The translations under genes were made by a program, and so were the position numbers. Below, piece by piece: positions 1 to 8,421 of a DNA stretch of 64,000 bases. This DNA is from a virus. The stretch spans positions 1 through 64,000 of the IMG/VR virus record IMGVR_UViG_3300031857_020694; one strand, written 5' to 3'. Under the pieces are notes generated by a model that searched no databases, was not told the DNA's origin, and saw only the letters and a list, made by a program, of their open reading frames with translations. Positions within the stretch are counted from its first letter, which is position 1; each line of letters opens with the position of its first letter.

Positions 1-1
1 G

Positions 2-76
2 GAAAACCTAACAGAAGCTTGTCGCAATAACAAAGAAGTTTTTGATTTGATTAAAACTTCTATAGAAAATATATGA
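2..76 (+). CDS. C-terminal end of an unidentified protein (partial)
   Basis: The window opens inside a reading frame that stays open for 24 codons and stops with TGA at 74-76. Its final residues are KTSIENI. The stop overlaps the next start codon as ATGA, the same coupling used by many genes downstream, which supports a real gene. Too little is present to say anything about function. Confidence 0.6.
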   Translation, partial: ENLTEACRNNKEVFDLIKTSIENI

Positions 77-465
77 AATTAAATCTAATAACGTTAGATG
101 GACACAGCTTATCTCATAAAATTGAATCTAATATATTAACTACAAGGTCTGAGCTGCATTTAAAAGCCAGAGAATTACTTCAACAAGAATTCCCTTTTGT
201 TTCTATATTAGAAGAAGTTTATATGCCTGTGTTAAAAAAGAAAAAACTTCCTTTTGATTTTTTTATTCCTAAAAATAATTTAATTATAGAAGTTCATGGC
301 GAGCAACATTTTAAATACATTCCTTTTTATCATAAAACTAAATTCGACTATTTGCGAAGTAAAGTAAGAGATAATGATAAAAAAGAATGGTGCAATTTAA
401 ATAAGTTTAGGTTAGTTGAATTTTTATGGAATGAGAATATAGAAACATGGAAAATGAAGCTATAA
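73..465 (+). CDS. Vsr/DUF559-like PD-(D/E)XK endonuclease
   Basis: Small 130-residue protein with the core of a Vsr/DUF559-type nuclease fold. A hydrophobic strand carries an Asp in the context LPFDFFIP (about residue 62), followed by IIEVHGEQH (about 71-79). This matches the family's IEVDG-x-H element, although the usual Asp is His75 here. The tail ends with a strand like those seen after the catalytic core (FRLVEFLW). Such proteins act as nicking or homing-type DNA endonucleases in phages. The start overlaps the preceding stop (ATGA), and the following gene begins inside its 3' end. The fold assignment is fairly firm; the actual role (repair, homing or host DNA attack) is open. Confidence 0.6.
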   Translation: MKLNLITLDGHSLSHKIESNILTTRSELHLKARELLQQEFPFVSILEEVYMPVLKKKKLPFDFFIPKNNLIIEVHGEQHFKYIPFYHKTKFDYLRSKVRDNDKKEWCNLNKFRLVEFLWNENIETWKMKL

Positions 466-908
466 TAGAAAAAGTTACAAAACTACATAAAGATGTTGTT
501 GGTTTTGATAAAATAGATAAGTGCAAGCAAGAAGATATAGAAACATATCTACAATATAGTGGAGAAGATTTAAAAAATCTTTCAGAAAATGAATGCGAGC
601 TCATCTCAATCAAAATTTTACAACACTGCTTATTCATCCAACGAAAAGTTAATTGTATTAAAGCTGCATCTGATTGGATACAGTACGAACTCAAAAAAAT
701 CATATCAAGAGACATACAAAATATCAAAGGTGTTAGCTGGGAAAATGCGGAACAAATAGTTATTAATAATAATCCCACTGCATTAATGATGCAAGAAAAA
801 ATACAAAATTATAAAATAATGCTTAACACTTCATATAATATAGTTAACTTGTTAGATAATTTTTCTAAAAGAATAGATAGTATAAAATTTAGTAAAAAAG
901 GAAGATAG
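447..908 (+). CDS. Hypothetical helical protein
   Basis: 153 residues, rich in Lys, Glu and Ile, with a mostly helical look. No recognised motif or signal peptide is present. The ATG at 447 lies 19 nt inside the previous gene, and the gene ends one base before the next start. Its place directly upstream of helicase and primase genes suggests a replication-associated accessory role, but nothing in the sequence proves this. Confidence 0.6.
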   Translation: MENEAIIEKVTKLHKDVVGFDKIDKCKQEDIETYLQYSGEDLKNLSENECELISIKILQHCLFIQRKVNCIKAASDWIQYELKKIISRDIQNIKGVSWENAEQIVINNNPTALMMQEKIQNYKIMLNTSYNIVNLLDNFSKRIDSIKFSKKGR

Positions 909-909
909 C

Positions 910-1284
910 ATGATTAGAATGACAGAATCTATGCTTAATAAATTAAGTAAAAAAGAATTAATACAGTTAATTCTAGATGCTCAAGAAGTAAAGGAAAAGG
1001 TTTATCCTCCTAATAAGGTTATAATTAATGAGCCTACTCAAATAATTAAACCTACACAGACTAAGCATGGTTCACAAGTATTAGCTCAAATTGATTATGA
1101 TGATGTCCCTGTCGAAGTCGAGTGGAAAGAAGGCGCAAAACCTATTCCACGACGACCTTCTGATGAAACAACGTATATTTGTCGTAGATGTACGACGAAG
1201 TTTAAAGCTAAAGCCGGACTGTTTGCTAAAGATAGAAATGAACCCATATGTAATAGGTGTATGAATGGAAGTGCTGGCGGATAG
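910..1284 (+). CDS. Zinc-ribbon protein
   Basis: 124 residues. The C-terminus carries two CxxC pairs (CRRC near residue 91 and CNRC near residue 114), spaced as in a four-cysteine zinc ribbon. The N-terminal third is helical and lysine-rich, and the middle is Pro- and Thr-rich. A good ribosome binding site (GGAAG) precedes ATG 910. The last 20 nt overlap the helicase start, so the two are probably translationally coupled. It may be a nucleic-acid-binding or protein-interaction adaptor of the replication module; no specific family is recognised. Confidence 0.65.
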   Translation: MIRMTESMLNKLSKKELIQLILDAQEVKEKVYPPNKVIINEPTQIIKPTQTKHGSQVLAQIDYDDVPVEVEWKEGAKPIPRRPSDETTYICRRCTTKFKAKAGLFAKDRNEPICNRCMNGSAGG

Positions 1285-2629
1285 TAATAGTGAACATTCC
1301 ATAATTGGATGTTTAATTAAAAATGGTCCAGATGCATTTTTTGATTCTGCAGATATGCTGTCAATTAATACTTTTACAGACATCACAAATTCATCTCTGT
1401 TTAAAATTATAAAAACTAGTTATGAAACTGATGTTAAAGTATTAGATGCCCCATTAATTTTGTCTTTAGCTAAACAAGAGAAATTAGATACTTTTATTAA
1501 AATAAAAGATATTAAAGATAAGATTAATACAGCTTGTGAATTATCTAGTTTACAATCTCTAGTGGCAAAAATTAGAAAGCTAGAAATAGCTAGAATTTTA
1601 CATGATGAGCTTGAGAATAGAAGAAAAACAATAGAAGGTATTACTGGTGGCGAATCTATCAATAATATTTTAGCAAATATAGAATTTAATCTTGACTCAT
1701 TATTTAATAATGTTAAACAAACTAAAAAGATGGGAGATGGGTTAAAAGCTAGGCTTAAAGAATTAGCTGACAATCCAGTAACGCAAGTCGGTTTATCTAC
1801 TGGATATCCAATTTATGATGCAGCTATTGGCGGCGGATTAAGAGGAGGTTCAGTTAATGTTGTGGGCGCCAGAATAAAAGTAGGTAAAAGCCATTTCTTA
1901 AATAATATAGCATTAAATACTTCGAAGAATAATATTAAAGTTCTTTATTTAGATACAGAGATGAAAACTGAAGAACAGGAAAATAGATGTGTATCTAATT
2001 TAGCTGAAGTTGATATTAACTTAATTGAAACTGGTGTTTTTGGTGAAAAAGAGGCGACCGCTGCAAAAATATATGGGGCTGCTGATAAATTAACAGAATT
2101 GCCTTATGAGCATATTAATGTTTCTGGTATGCCTTTTGAAGAGCAAATATCTATAATGTCTAGATGGTTAAGAAAAAACCAAGTAGTAAAAGATGGTAAA
2201 GTAGCAGAATGTATCATTATTTATGATTATTTAAAATTAACTAGTTCAGACGGTATTAACTCCAATCTAGCAGAATATCAATTGCTGGGTTTTATGATTA
2301 CTACTCTGCATAATTTATCTGTCAGATATGATATTCCTATTATGACGGCAGTTCAATTAAATAGAGATGGTATAGATAAAGAAAGTACTGGTGTCGCAGC
2401 TGGTTCTGATAGGATTCTTTGGTTGTGCTCTAATTTTTCTATATTTAAATTTAAATCTCCAGAAGAATTAGCATTAGACCCAATAGAAAATGGGAATAGA
2501 AAATTAGTTATTATGGCTGCGCGACACGGACCTGGCCTAAGTGAATTTGATTATATCAATTTCTTATTAGATACATATAAATGCAAATTAATGGAAGGAA
2601 AGCTCAGGTCTCAGAATGTTAAAAAATAA
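1265..2629 (+). CDS. dnaB: Replicative DNA helicase (DnaB-like)
   Basis: 454 residues with the two-domain DnaB layout. The N-terminal helical domain (about residues 8-150) begins with the typical EHSIIGCLI pattern. The RecA-like ATPase core follows. The P-loop near residues 201-208 reads ARIKVGKS, the form seen in DnaB (AxxxxGK[ST]). The Walker B region is IIIYDYLKL, the motif QLNRDG follows, and an Arg-containing AARHGPG element near the C-terminus fits the arginine-finger region. It would unwind the phage replication fork as a hexamer. It overlaps the upstream zinc-ribbon gene by 20 nt and the downstream primase by 14 nt, forming a helicase-primase unit. Confidence 0.93.
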   Translation: MEVLADSNSEHSIIGCLIKNGPDAFFDSADMLSINTFTDITNSSLFKIIKTSYETDVKVLDAPLILSLAKQEKLDTFIKIKDIKDKINTACELSSLQSLVAKIRKLEIARILHDELENRRKTIEGITGGESINNILANIEFNLDSLFNNVKQTKKMGDGLKARLKELADNPVTQVGLSTGYPIYDAAIGGGLRGGSVNVVGARIKVGKSHFLNNIALNTSKNNIKVLYLDTEMKTEEQENRCVSNLAEVDINLIETGVFGEKEATAAKIYGAADKLTELPYEHINVSGMPFEEQISIMSRWLRKNQVVKDGKVAECIIIYDYLKLTSSDGINSNLAEYQLLGFMITTLHNLSVRYDIPIMTAVQLNRDGIDKESTGVAAGSDRILWLCSNFSIFKFKSPEELALDPIENGNRKLVIMAARHGPGLSEFDYINFLLDTYKCKLMEGKLRSQNVKK

Positions 2630-3635
2630 AGATTATATACCAAACATTATTGAGTTTTTTGGGCTAGATTTAAGATTATATGGAAATAAAATGATAGGGT
2701 GTTGTCCAGTCCATAAAGGTGACAATAAAACAGCTTTTAATTTATGGCCGCGTTCTGGATTTTGGGTTTGTAGATCTCATAATTGCCATGAAGTTTTTGA
2801 TAAAACTTTTGATGGCTTTTTAAAAGGGTTGTATGCAGCGAACTATAAAAATTGGGATGGAGGGGCAAGTATAGATATTTCTGATAAAGAAATAGATACT
2901 TTTTATAATCAAATTATTAAAGGAAATGCTCCAACACCAATATCTATACAACCAACTATTATCAAAAAAACAAAACAATTCAAACCATTAACAGTAGATT
3001 ATTTTTTACGCAATCTTATATATCCATGCCCTTTCTTTTCTAAAAAATTCTCTGAAAAAATTATAAGAGATTTTAAAATTGGATATTGTAATAATCCCAG
3101 ATACCCAATGTTTGGGAGGAGCGTGGTCCCGATTATTGAAATGAATAAAGTAATCGGATATCAGGGGCGTTCTGTATTTGAACAGTGTAAAAAATGTTCT
3201 GGCTATCATCACCCAAATTCGATGTGCGGAGAATTTTTTGAAGGAAAATGGAAATTTAATCCAGGTTTTCATTCAAATAATCATCTTTTTAACTATACTA
3301 ATGTAGCGGTCGTCCAACCTAAAACGATCTTTCTTACCGAAAGCGTTGGTAATGTTTTTAGATTAATAGAATTTGGCATACCAAATGCGCTTGCAACTTT
3401 TGGGGCAAGATTCTCTCCTTACCAAGAAGATAAGGTTAGAATATTACAACCAGAACGTATAGTTTATATAAAAGATAAAGGTCCTGCTGGTGATAAAATC
3501 AGCGATTTAATTAAAAAAATAACATGGGCAGAAGTAATTATCCCAGAATTAGAATATGAAGATGATGTAGCGGCAGTGACAAAAGAATATTTTCAGGATA
3601 AGTTGTTAAAAGATTTGATGGAATTAAATATATAA
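2616..3635 (+). CDS. DNA primase (DnaG-type, zinc finger plus Toprim)
   Basis: 339 residues. The N-terminus has a CHC2-like zinc site (CCPVH near 29-33, then CRSHNC near 52-57). A second Cys cluster, CKKCSGYHHPNSMC, lies in the middle. The C-terminal third has a Toprim-like domain with the acidic motif FLTES (about 239-243) and, further on, KDKGPAGDK where cellular primases have DxDxxG, so the second Toprim motif is altered. There is no C-terminal helicase-binding domain, and the protein is much shorter than cellular DnaG (about 580 residues). It is coupled to the helicase gene by overlap. It makes RNA primers for lagging-strand synthesis. Confidence 0.85.
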   Translation: MLKNKDYIPNIIEFFGLDLRLYGNKMIGCCPVHKGDNKTAFNLWPRSGFWVCRSHNCHEVFDKTFDGFLKGLYAANYKNWDGGASIDISDKEIDTFYNQIIKGNAPTPISIQPTIIKKTKQFKPLTVDYFLRNLIYPCPFFSKKFSEKIIRDFKIGYCNNPRYPMFGRSVVPIIEMNKVIGYQGRSVFEQCKKCSGYHHPNSMCGEFFEGKWKFNPGFHSNNHLFNYTNVAVVQPKTIFLTESVGNVFRLIEFGIPNALATFGARFSPYQEDKVRILQPERIVYIKDKGPAGDKISDLIKKITWAEVIIPELEYEDDVAAVTKEYFQDKLLKDLMELNI

Positions 3636-3636
3636 T

Positions 3637-4386
3637 ATGATTATAGCATTCTCTGGAAGAAAAACCGCAGGAAAAAATACATGCGGTAATTATGTTCTAG
3701 GCACTATTTTATGGATGTCTGGAGTAGTAAAAAATACTTATAAGATAAGTGATAAAGGTGATTTATTAATATCTGATATTTTTGGCGACACGTCAAAAAA
3801 TGGAGTATTTGATTTAAAATTAGAATCCCCGTCTTTCCAAGATTTTTTAAATAAGGAAGTCTATCCAATAGTTAAAGTATATAGCTTTGCTGATCCATTA
3901 AAGGAGATGTGTAGAGATATATTTGGATTAGACCCTCATTTATTGTGGGGCAGTAATGAACAAAAAAATACCTCAACTAATTTAAAATGGGAAGACGTGC
4001 CAACTAAAACTTCTAAAAAAGGCTATATGTCTGTTAGAGAAGTATTAGAATACGTTGGTACTGATTTATTTAGAACAATGTATCAAAACGTGTGGTGCGA
4101 TGCTTTAATAAGAAAAATTAAAAATGACAATAGTATGTTCGCAATTATTACTGATGCGCGTTTTGAAAATGAATTTGAGGCCATCCAAAATAATGGTGGA
4201 AAAGTAATAAAATTGACCAGAGGAATAGCTGGTGAGAAAAACGATGTAGATAAATATGAAAATTATGACTATATAATCGATAATAAAAATTTAACAATAC
4301 CACAACAAAATTTAGAAATAGATAAGATTCTTCAAGAAATTAGATTGCATAACTTATTTGGAATAAAGCAAAATGTATATAACTAG
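3637..4386 (+). CDS. Deoxynucleoside monophosphate kinase
   Basis: 249 residues. The N-terminus has a P-loop (GRKTAGKNT, residues 7-15). Downstream motifs SFADPLKEM, SVREVLEYVGTDLFR and IITDARFENE are typical of phage dNMP kinases related to T4 gp1. These phosphorylate dNMPs, including modified ones, to dNDPs for replication. The final Asp-Ala-Arg element fits the monophosphate-binding lid region. It overlaps the following nuclease gene by 14 nt. It works with ThyX further downstream to supply nucleotides. Confidence 0.82.
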   Translation: MIIAFSGRKTAGKNTCGNYVLGTILWMSGVVKNTYKISDKGDLLISDIFGDTSKNGVFDLKLESPSFQDFLNKEVYPIVKVYSFADPLKEMCRDIFGLDPHLLWGSNEQKNTSTNLKWEDVPTKTSKKGYMSVREVLEYVGTDLFRTMYQNVWCDALIRKIKNDNSMFAIITDARFENEFEAIQNNGGKVIKLTRGIAGEKNDVDKYENYDYIIDNKNLTIPQQNLEIDKILQEIRLHNLFGIKQNVYN

Positions 4387-6289
4387 TATGTCTCCCTCTT
4401 CTTATAATGTTGTTGATGAGTGCCAAATGAAGTATTTCATTGGTAATATTTTAAGAATTAGAGAGCCTGAAAAAATTGCTGCTGAAAAAGGCACCTTCAT
4501 CCATGAGTATTTAGAAATACTAGCGCTGTATAAGAAAGCTCATCAAGAAGGTTTACAGACAGTTAGTAACGGCTATCATGAAGTAGAAGTTGTCCCACCA
4601 GATGAAATCGATACTCAAGCTTTGTTTGATATGTTAAAAGCAAACTTTAAGTATAAAAATACTTTTTCTGATAAAGATTATAAAGAATGCAGGGCTTCAA
4701 TAGATACTGTTTTAGCTTCTTCAGAAGACCCTAGAAAATTAGAAATAGTAGAAACAGAGCATAAATTCTCTCTAGAAATAGATGAGCCTTGGGCTAACTA
4801 TTATCATGAAACAGATAAGGGTATAGAAAAAGGTAAATATAAAATTAATGGTATCATTGACTTAATTACTAAAGTTGATGATGATACATATAAATTTATA
4901 GACTGGAAGCACTTACCTATAAATACCAAGATTCCAACTATAGATGGTTGGACTACTATGGGAAAAGTAAAAGTTGGCGACACTTTATTTGATAAAGACG
5001 GCAATCCAACAAAAGTCTTAGGTAAATCAAAAACAAAAGTAAAACCATGTCTAAAGATTAAGTTCGATGATAAAACTGAAGTAATATGTTCTGAAGAACA
5101 TTTATGGACTCTTGCTGATGGTTCTGTAAAAATGGCTTGCGAATTAAATTATAGAGATGAGATTCCAGTAGCTAAACCTTTACAGTTAAAAGATATAGAA
5201 TTGCCTATAGACCCATATTTACTTGGTGCTTGGCTTGGAGATGGTAGAAACAGGTCTTGCGAACTCACCAGCGGGGATTTGCAAGTTTTTACTAAATTAA
5301 GACATAAAGAATTTAAATTAGGTAAAAATTTAGAAAAAAGAACTGATACTTATGAAACTAGAACCGTTTTAAATCAGACAGATAAGTTTAGAAAACTTGG
5401 GCTGCTAAATAATAAACACATTCCTAAAATTTATTTTCGCGCATCTGTTAAGCAAAGACTTGAGTTGCTTCAAGGTTTGATGGATACAGATGGTAATATA
5501 AATAGAGGTAGAAAACAAGCTGTTTTTACTAACTGTAGGAAAAGACTTTCTAGTGATGTAAAGGCATTATTATTAACTTTGGGCCAGCGCCCTAATATGT
5601 CTAAAATTCATAGAGATACTATCTTTAAAAAAGATATAACTGTATATCCTATAGCTTTTAGACCAATAGGTATTAATCCTTTTTCTCTTAAAAGGAAAAG
5701 TCCTGACCCTTCTTGGGGTTCTGGCAATTCTTCTGTGCGTAGAATAGTATCTATTACTAAACTTCGTAAGAATAGAGAAGTCTGTTGTATTTTAGTTGAT
5801 AGTCCAAGTAATACATTCTTATGCACTAAGAATATGATACCTACACACAATTCTGGCAGTAGAAAAGATTGGATTACTGGCGAGATTAAAGATTATGATA
5901 AATTATATAATGATATTCAGTTAAATATTTATCATTATTGTTTGCGTAGATTATATCCACAGACAAAGAATTTTATTGTTACAATTTTCTATACTAAAGA
6001 TGGTGGGCCGTTTGATTTAGTTTTTGAAGAGAAAAATGCTCAAGAAACTTTAGAGCGTTTGAAAAAGCAATTTAGAAAAATATCAGAAATAGAAATTCCA
6101 AAATTAAGTAGGACTTGGAAATGTAAAAATTTCTGTTATTATAGCAAACTCAAGTTAGATAATGCTCCAAACGAGTTTAGAAAAAATCAATTAGATGAAA
6201 TGGGCGCCCCTATGTGCGCGTGCAGTCATTTACATGAATTAGTTAAGTTAAATGGTACTTCACAAATTATAAAGGATTTTAAAAAGTAA
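4373..6289 (+). CDS. RecB/Cas4-like PD-(D/E)XK nuclease interrupted by an intein
   Basis: 638-residue precursor. Residues 1-179 and 494-638 are the host protein (324 residues after splicing); residues 180-493 are an intein. The nuclease shows KGTFIHEYLE (motif I region, His), NGIIDLI (motif II Asp) and FIDWK joined after splicing to SGSRKDW, rebuilding the D-x-K-[ST]-G motif III of RecB-family nucleases. Cysteines at both ends (DECQMKYF near residue 17; CKNFC and CACSH near the C-terminus) resemble the iron-sulfur staple of Cas4/AddB-type enzymes, though this is unproven. Such phage proteins are DNA exonucleases or endonucleases in replication or recombination. It overlaps the dNMP kinase and touches the SSB gene (TAATG). 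Confidence 0.85.
   Translation: MYITSMSPSSYNVVDECQMKYFIGNILRIREPEKIAAEKGTFIHEYLEILALYKKAHQEGLQTVSNGYHEVEVVPPDEIDTQALFDMLKANFKYKNTFSDKDYKECRASIDTVLASSEDPRKLEIVETEHKFSLEIDEPWANYYHETDKGIEKGKYKINGIIDLITKVDDDTYKFIDWKHLPINTKIPTIDGWTTMGKVKVGDTLFDKDGNPTKVLGKSKTKVKPCLKIKFDDKTEVICSEEHLWTLADGSVKMACELNYRDEIPVAKPLQLKDIELPIDPYLLGAWLGDGRNRSCELTSGDLQVFTKLRHKEFKLGKNLEKRTDTYETRTVLNQTDKFRKLGLLNNKHIPKIYFRASVKQRLELLQGLMDTDGNINRGRKQAVFTNCRKRLSSDVKALLLTLGQRPNMSKIHRDTIFKKDITVYPIAFRPIGINPFSLKRKSPDPSWGSGNSSVRRIVSITKLRKNREVCCILVDSPSNTFLCTKNMIPTHNSGSRKDWITGEIKDYDKLYNDIQLNIYHYCLRRLYPQTKNFIVTIFYTKDGGPFDLVFEEKNAQETLERLKKQFRKISEIEIPKLSRTWKCKNFCYYSKLKLDNAPNEFRKNQLDEMGAPMCACSHLHELVKLNGTSQIIKDFKK
4910..5851 (+). other. Class-3-like intein with LAGLIDADG endonuclease
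   Basis: In-frame 314-residue insertion, codons 180-493 of the nuclease. The N-terminal block LPINTKIPTIDGWTTMG and later KVGDTLFDKDG are classic intein blocks, but position 1 is His (CAC at 4910) rather than Cys or Ser. The C-terminus is PTHN followed by Ser at +1. The class 3 WCT triplet is present: Trp two residues after the block B His (EEHLW), Cys in block F (CCILVDSP) and Thr directly before the final HN. Between the splicing blocks sit two dodecapeptides, LLGAWLGDG and LLQGLMDTDG, of a LAGLIDADG homing endonuclease. Boundaries are set by restoring the DWK-SG nuclease motif. Confidence 0.93.
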
Positions 6290-6567
6290 TGGTTAGAATA
6301 ACAATATTAGGAGTAGTTAGTTCTGTAAATTTAAGAACGGTTGGAGCAAAGCAGTTAAAATTACTTGAGGGGGTAGTATCTTCGCAAGATAAGACTATGA
6401 TTGAATTTGCATTTCAAACATGGGGTAAACAAGCGGAAGCGATTTTTGAAAATATCAAAGACGGCGACCAAGTATTAATAGATGGTAAAATTGCTATCGA
6501 TACTTTTGGTAAGGACAACAAGATGTATATAGATGTTTCAGATTTAAGAAAGTGTACGTACAAATAA
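6289..6567 (+). CDS. Single-stranded DNA-binding protein-like OB-fold protein
   Basis: 92 residues. The pattern fits one OB-fold in the style of bacterial SSB: an initial strand (VRITILGVVSSV), a central IEFAFQTWGKQAEAIF element like the W-GK-AE core of SSBs, then DGDQVLIDGKIAIDTF and a final strand. It lacks the acidic C-terminal tail used by SSB to recruit partners, so it may be a minimal form. It starts on the nuclease stop codon (TAATG). It probably coats ssDNA during replication. Confidence 0.72.
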   Translation: MVRITILGVVSSVNLRTVGAKQLKLLEGVVSSQDKTMIEFAFQTWGKQAEAIFENIKDGDQVLIDGKIAIDTFGKDNKMYIDVSDLRKCTYK

Positions 6568-7235
6568 TGTTTAACACAATTAGTTATTACTATGGTTATT
6601 TAAAGTCTGTATTAGGTTTTAATAAGATTAATCCAGATAATGTAAAAGTATTTTTAGATGAGTCTCCTGATGATGAGCCGCCAACTTCTGAAAAAATGAA
6701 TTATAGTGAATATGAGGTTATGACAAATACTCAGCCTTATGCTGAAGATTTAGGAGTAGAGGCGCCTAATGAAACTTTTATGGCGGCCAAGAATTATACT
6801 TATATGTATTATTCTTACAAAAACTATAACAGTAGTTTTGCTGTGAGAGGTTTCTCAAGAGATAAGACAAATCTAATGATACAAAATGCATTAAATGAAA
6901 TGTCTAAAGTTAGTGGTTTAAAGATTGTGCCTTGGAAAAAAGGTAAGCCAGTGCATTTTAGTATTCAATTTTCATCTAAAGTATCGCAAAATGCTTTAGC
7001 TGTTATGGATAAAAATAATATGATTATTTCAACGGTGAGACCAATGACAGAAGCAGTTGTAAAAACTGTAATTCAACATGAGACTTTACATTATTTAAAG
7101 TATAAAGCTAATCCTCCAGCAGATAAGTGGTATCATTCGCAGGATAAAAAGTGTGTTTATAATATTAATGGCAATGCGCTTTCGTTATGTGCAGCAGAGC
7201 AGAATTGGTTGAGGAGTAAATATGGACAAGCGTAA
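6567..7235 (+). CDS. Zinc metalloprotease-like protein (HExxH)
   Basis: 222 residues from ATG 6567, which overlaps the SSB stop as TAATG; an upstream GTG at 6552 is possible but less likely. The motif IQHETLHYLKY (about 169-179) is an HExxH zincin site. It is followed after a gap by WYH and then KKCVYN, an arrangement reminiscent of matrixin-like metzincins, where a third His and a Met-turn follow. The strand FSIQFSS before the helix fits the edge strand of that fold. No signal peptide is visible, so it would act in the cytoplasm or be packaged. Its target is unknown. A metzincin-like enzyme inside a replication block is unusual. Confidence 0.55.
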   Translation: MFNTISYYYGYLKSVLGFNKINPDNVKVFLDESPDDEPPTSEKMNYSEYEVMTNTQPYAEDLGVEAPNETFMAAKNYTYMYYSYKNYNSSFAVRGFSRDKTNLMIQNALNEMSKVSGLKIVPWKKGKPVHFSIQFSSKVSQNALAVMDKNNMIISTVRPMTEAVVKTVIQHETLHYLKYKANPPADKWYHSQDKKCVYNINGNALSLCAAEQNWLRSKYGQA

Positions 7236-7467
7236 GAAAATGAGTATGGTAACAAGAAAAGAAGAATTTTGGACAAGAAAAGATAAGCAAAAAGTAACTG
7301 TAGAAAGCATGAATGAATATCATGCAAAGAACGCTCTCAGAAAAATGCTGCGCGAAAATCGAACGCTGCGGTCTAAACTAAAGCAAACACAAAAGAATAA
7401 TAAAGAAATAATTTCTTTTATCAGAGATATTGGAAAAGAATTTACTAGGATTATAAATAATGGATAA
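7222..7467 (+). CDS. Small basic coiled-coil protein
   Basis: 81 residues, strongly basic (many Lys and Arg), with a probable helix or coiled coil from about residue 30 to 70 (heptad-like LRKML, LRSKL). A strong ribosome binding site (GAGGAG) precedes ATG 7222, which lies 14 nt inside the previous gene. Function unknown; basic charge and location suggest nucleic-acid binding. Confidence 0.6.
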   Translation: MDKRKKMSMVTRKEEFWTRKDKQKVTVESMNEYHAKNALRKMLRENRTLRSKLKQTQKNNKEIISFIRDIGKEFTRIINNG

Positions 7468-7750
7468 TAATTTTATGATGCAAGTGCATTATTCTGTTGG
7501 TACAGGCGCAGGCCAAATAATAGATGAAAACGATATAGAAAAACCTATTGTAATGATGTATTTTGCAAAAAATAAAGAAATTCTAGAGCAGATTGAAAAT
7601 GAAACAGCTGAATACGATCCAACAGACACTAATAATTGGCTTGGTATAGCGCTAACTATTGATGGCGCTAGACATTTGATAGAAGATTTGCAAGAAATGA
7701 TAGATGAGGCTATACAAGGTCCTCCTTTAGATAACGAAAATGAATATTAA
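7460..7750 (+). CDS. Hypothetical acidic protein
   Basis: 96 residues, acidic, with an N-terminal beta-rich half and a helical C-terminal half (GARHLIEDLQEMIDEAI). It overlaps both neighbours by a few bases, consistent with an operon of small accessory proteins between 7.2 and 8.6 kb. No family recognised. Confidence 0.6.
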   Translation: MDNNFMMQVHYSVGTGAGQIIDENDIEKPIVMMYFAKNKEILEQIENETAEYDPTDTNNWLGIALTIDGARHLIEDLQEMIDEAIQGPPLDNENEY

Positions 7751-8120
7751 AAATTTAATTGGCGAAACTCTTGAGTATATTGATATAGACGAAGATAATA
7801 ATCAAATTTTACTAACTACTAAAAGTGGTAAAAGAATTATGATTTATCATGGTCAAGATTGTTGTGAAAACGTTCGTATTGTTGATACAATCGGTAATTG
7901 GAATAATCTTATAGGTAAAGTAATCATTGATACTGATGAAGAAATTATTAGCTCTTCTGATAAAGATGGTTATGATTATAGAACTGAAATTAATTTAACT
8001 TTTAAAGTAGATAGTGATACAGTTATTAGTAAATGGATAGGTGAGTCAAATGGCTACTACAGTGAAAACGTAGATATACAAGAGTTTTCAGTTTATGAAT
8101 TATTAAAATATTTTGGATAA
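7740..8120 (+). CDS. DUF7448-like phage protein
   Basis: 126 residues. The order of elements (LIGETLEYI at the start, a strand ending in TTKSGKRIMIYHGQDCCENVRI, LIGKVI, then WIGESNGYYSENVDI) matches a widespread phage protein family with a conserved H-x-QDCCE motif and a terminal G-x-SNGYYSE motif; I believe this is DUF7448. No biochemical function is known to me. The Cys pair and His could bind a metal. It overlaps the previous gene by 11 nt. Confidence 0.6.
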   Translation: MNIKNLIGETLEYIDIDEDNNQILLTTKSGKRIMIYHGQDCCENVRIVDTIGNWNNLIGKVIIDTDEEIISSSDKDGYDYRTEINLTFKVDSDTVISKWIGESNGYYSENVDIQEFSVYELLKYFG

Positions 8121-8127
8121 GGGAAAA

Positions 8128-8418
8128 ATGGTTAATTATTTTGTAGGACTGCTTATTTATATAAGCCAAGGTTTTTTAGTTATATTGACTGGTGAGCCAG
8201 ATATTATGTTCTGCGCCATGGCTTGGCAAAAAAGAAATGAAAGTAAATTTTGGTCTACATCAAGATATATTGTAGACAATTATGTGTGGCCATTAAGTGT
8301 TTGGCGTTATGAAGGTATGACGCATTGTGAAAGTTGTTTTTGGGCTGAGCAAAAAAGATTAACTGAGCGTATTGAAGAATATGCAAAGTATATAGCAGAA
8401 GGTAAACATAAGGACTAA
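8128..8418 (+). CDS. Hypothetical protein with hydrophobic N-terminus
   Basis: 96 residues from ATG 8128, chosen because an AAGGGA ribosome binding site lies just upstream; a TTG at 8113 would extend it by five residues. The first 20 residues are hydrophobic (FVGLLIYISQGFLVIL) and could be a membrane segment. A CxxC pair (CESC) lies in the middle and the C-terminus is a charged helix. It is Trp-rich. Function unknown. Confidence 0.55.
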   Translation: MVNYFVGLLIYISQGFLVILTGEPDIMFCAMAWQKRNESKFWSTSRYIVDNYVWPLSVWRYEGMTHCESCFWAEQKRLTERIEEYAKYIAEGKHKD

Positions 8419-8421
8419 AAC

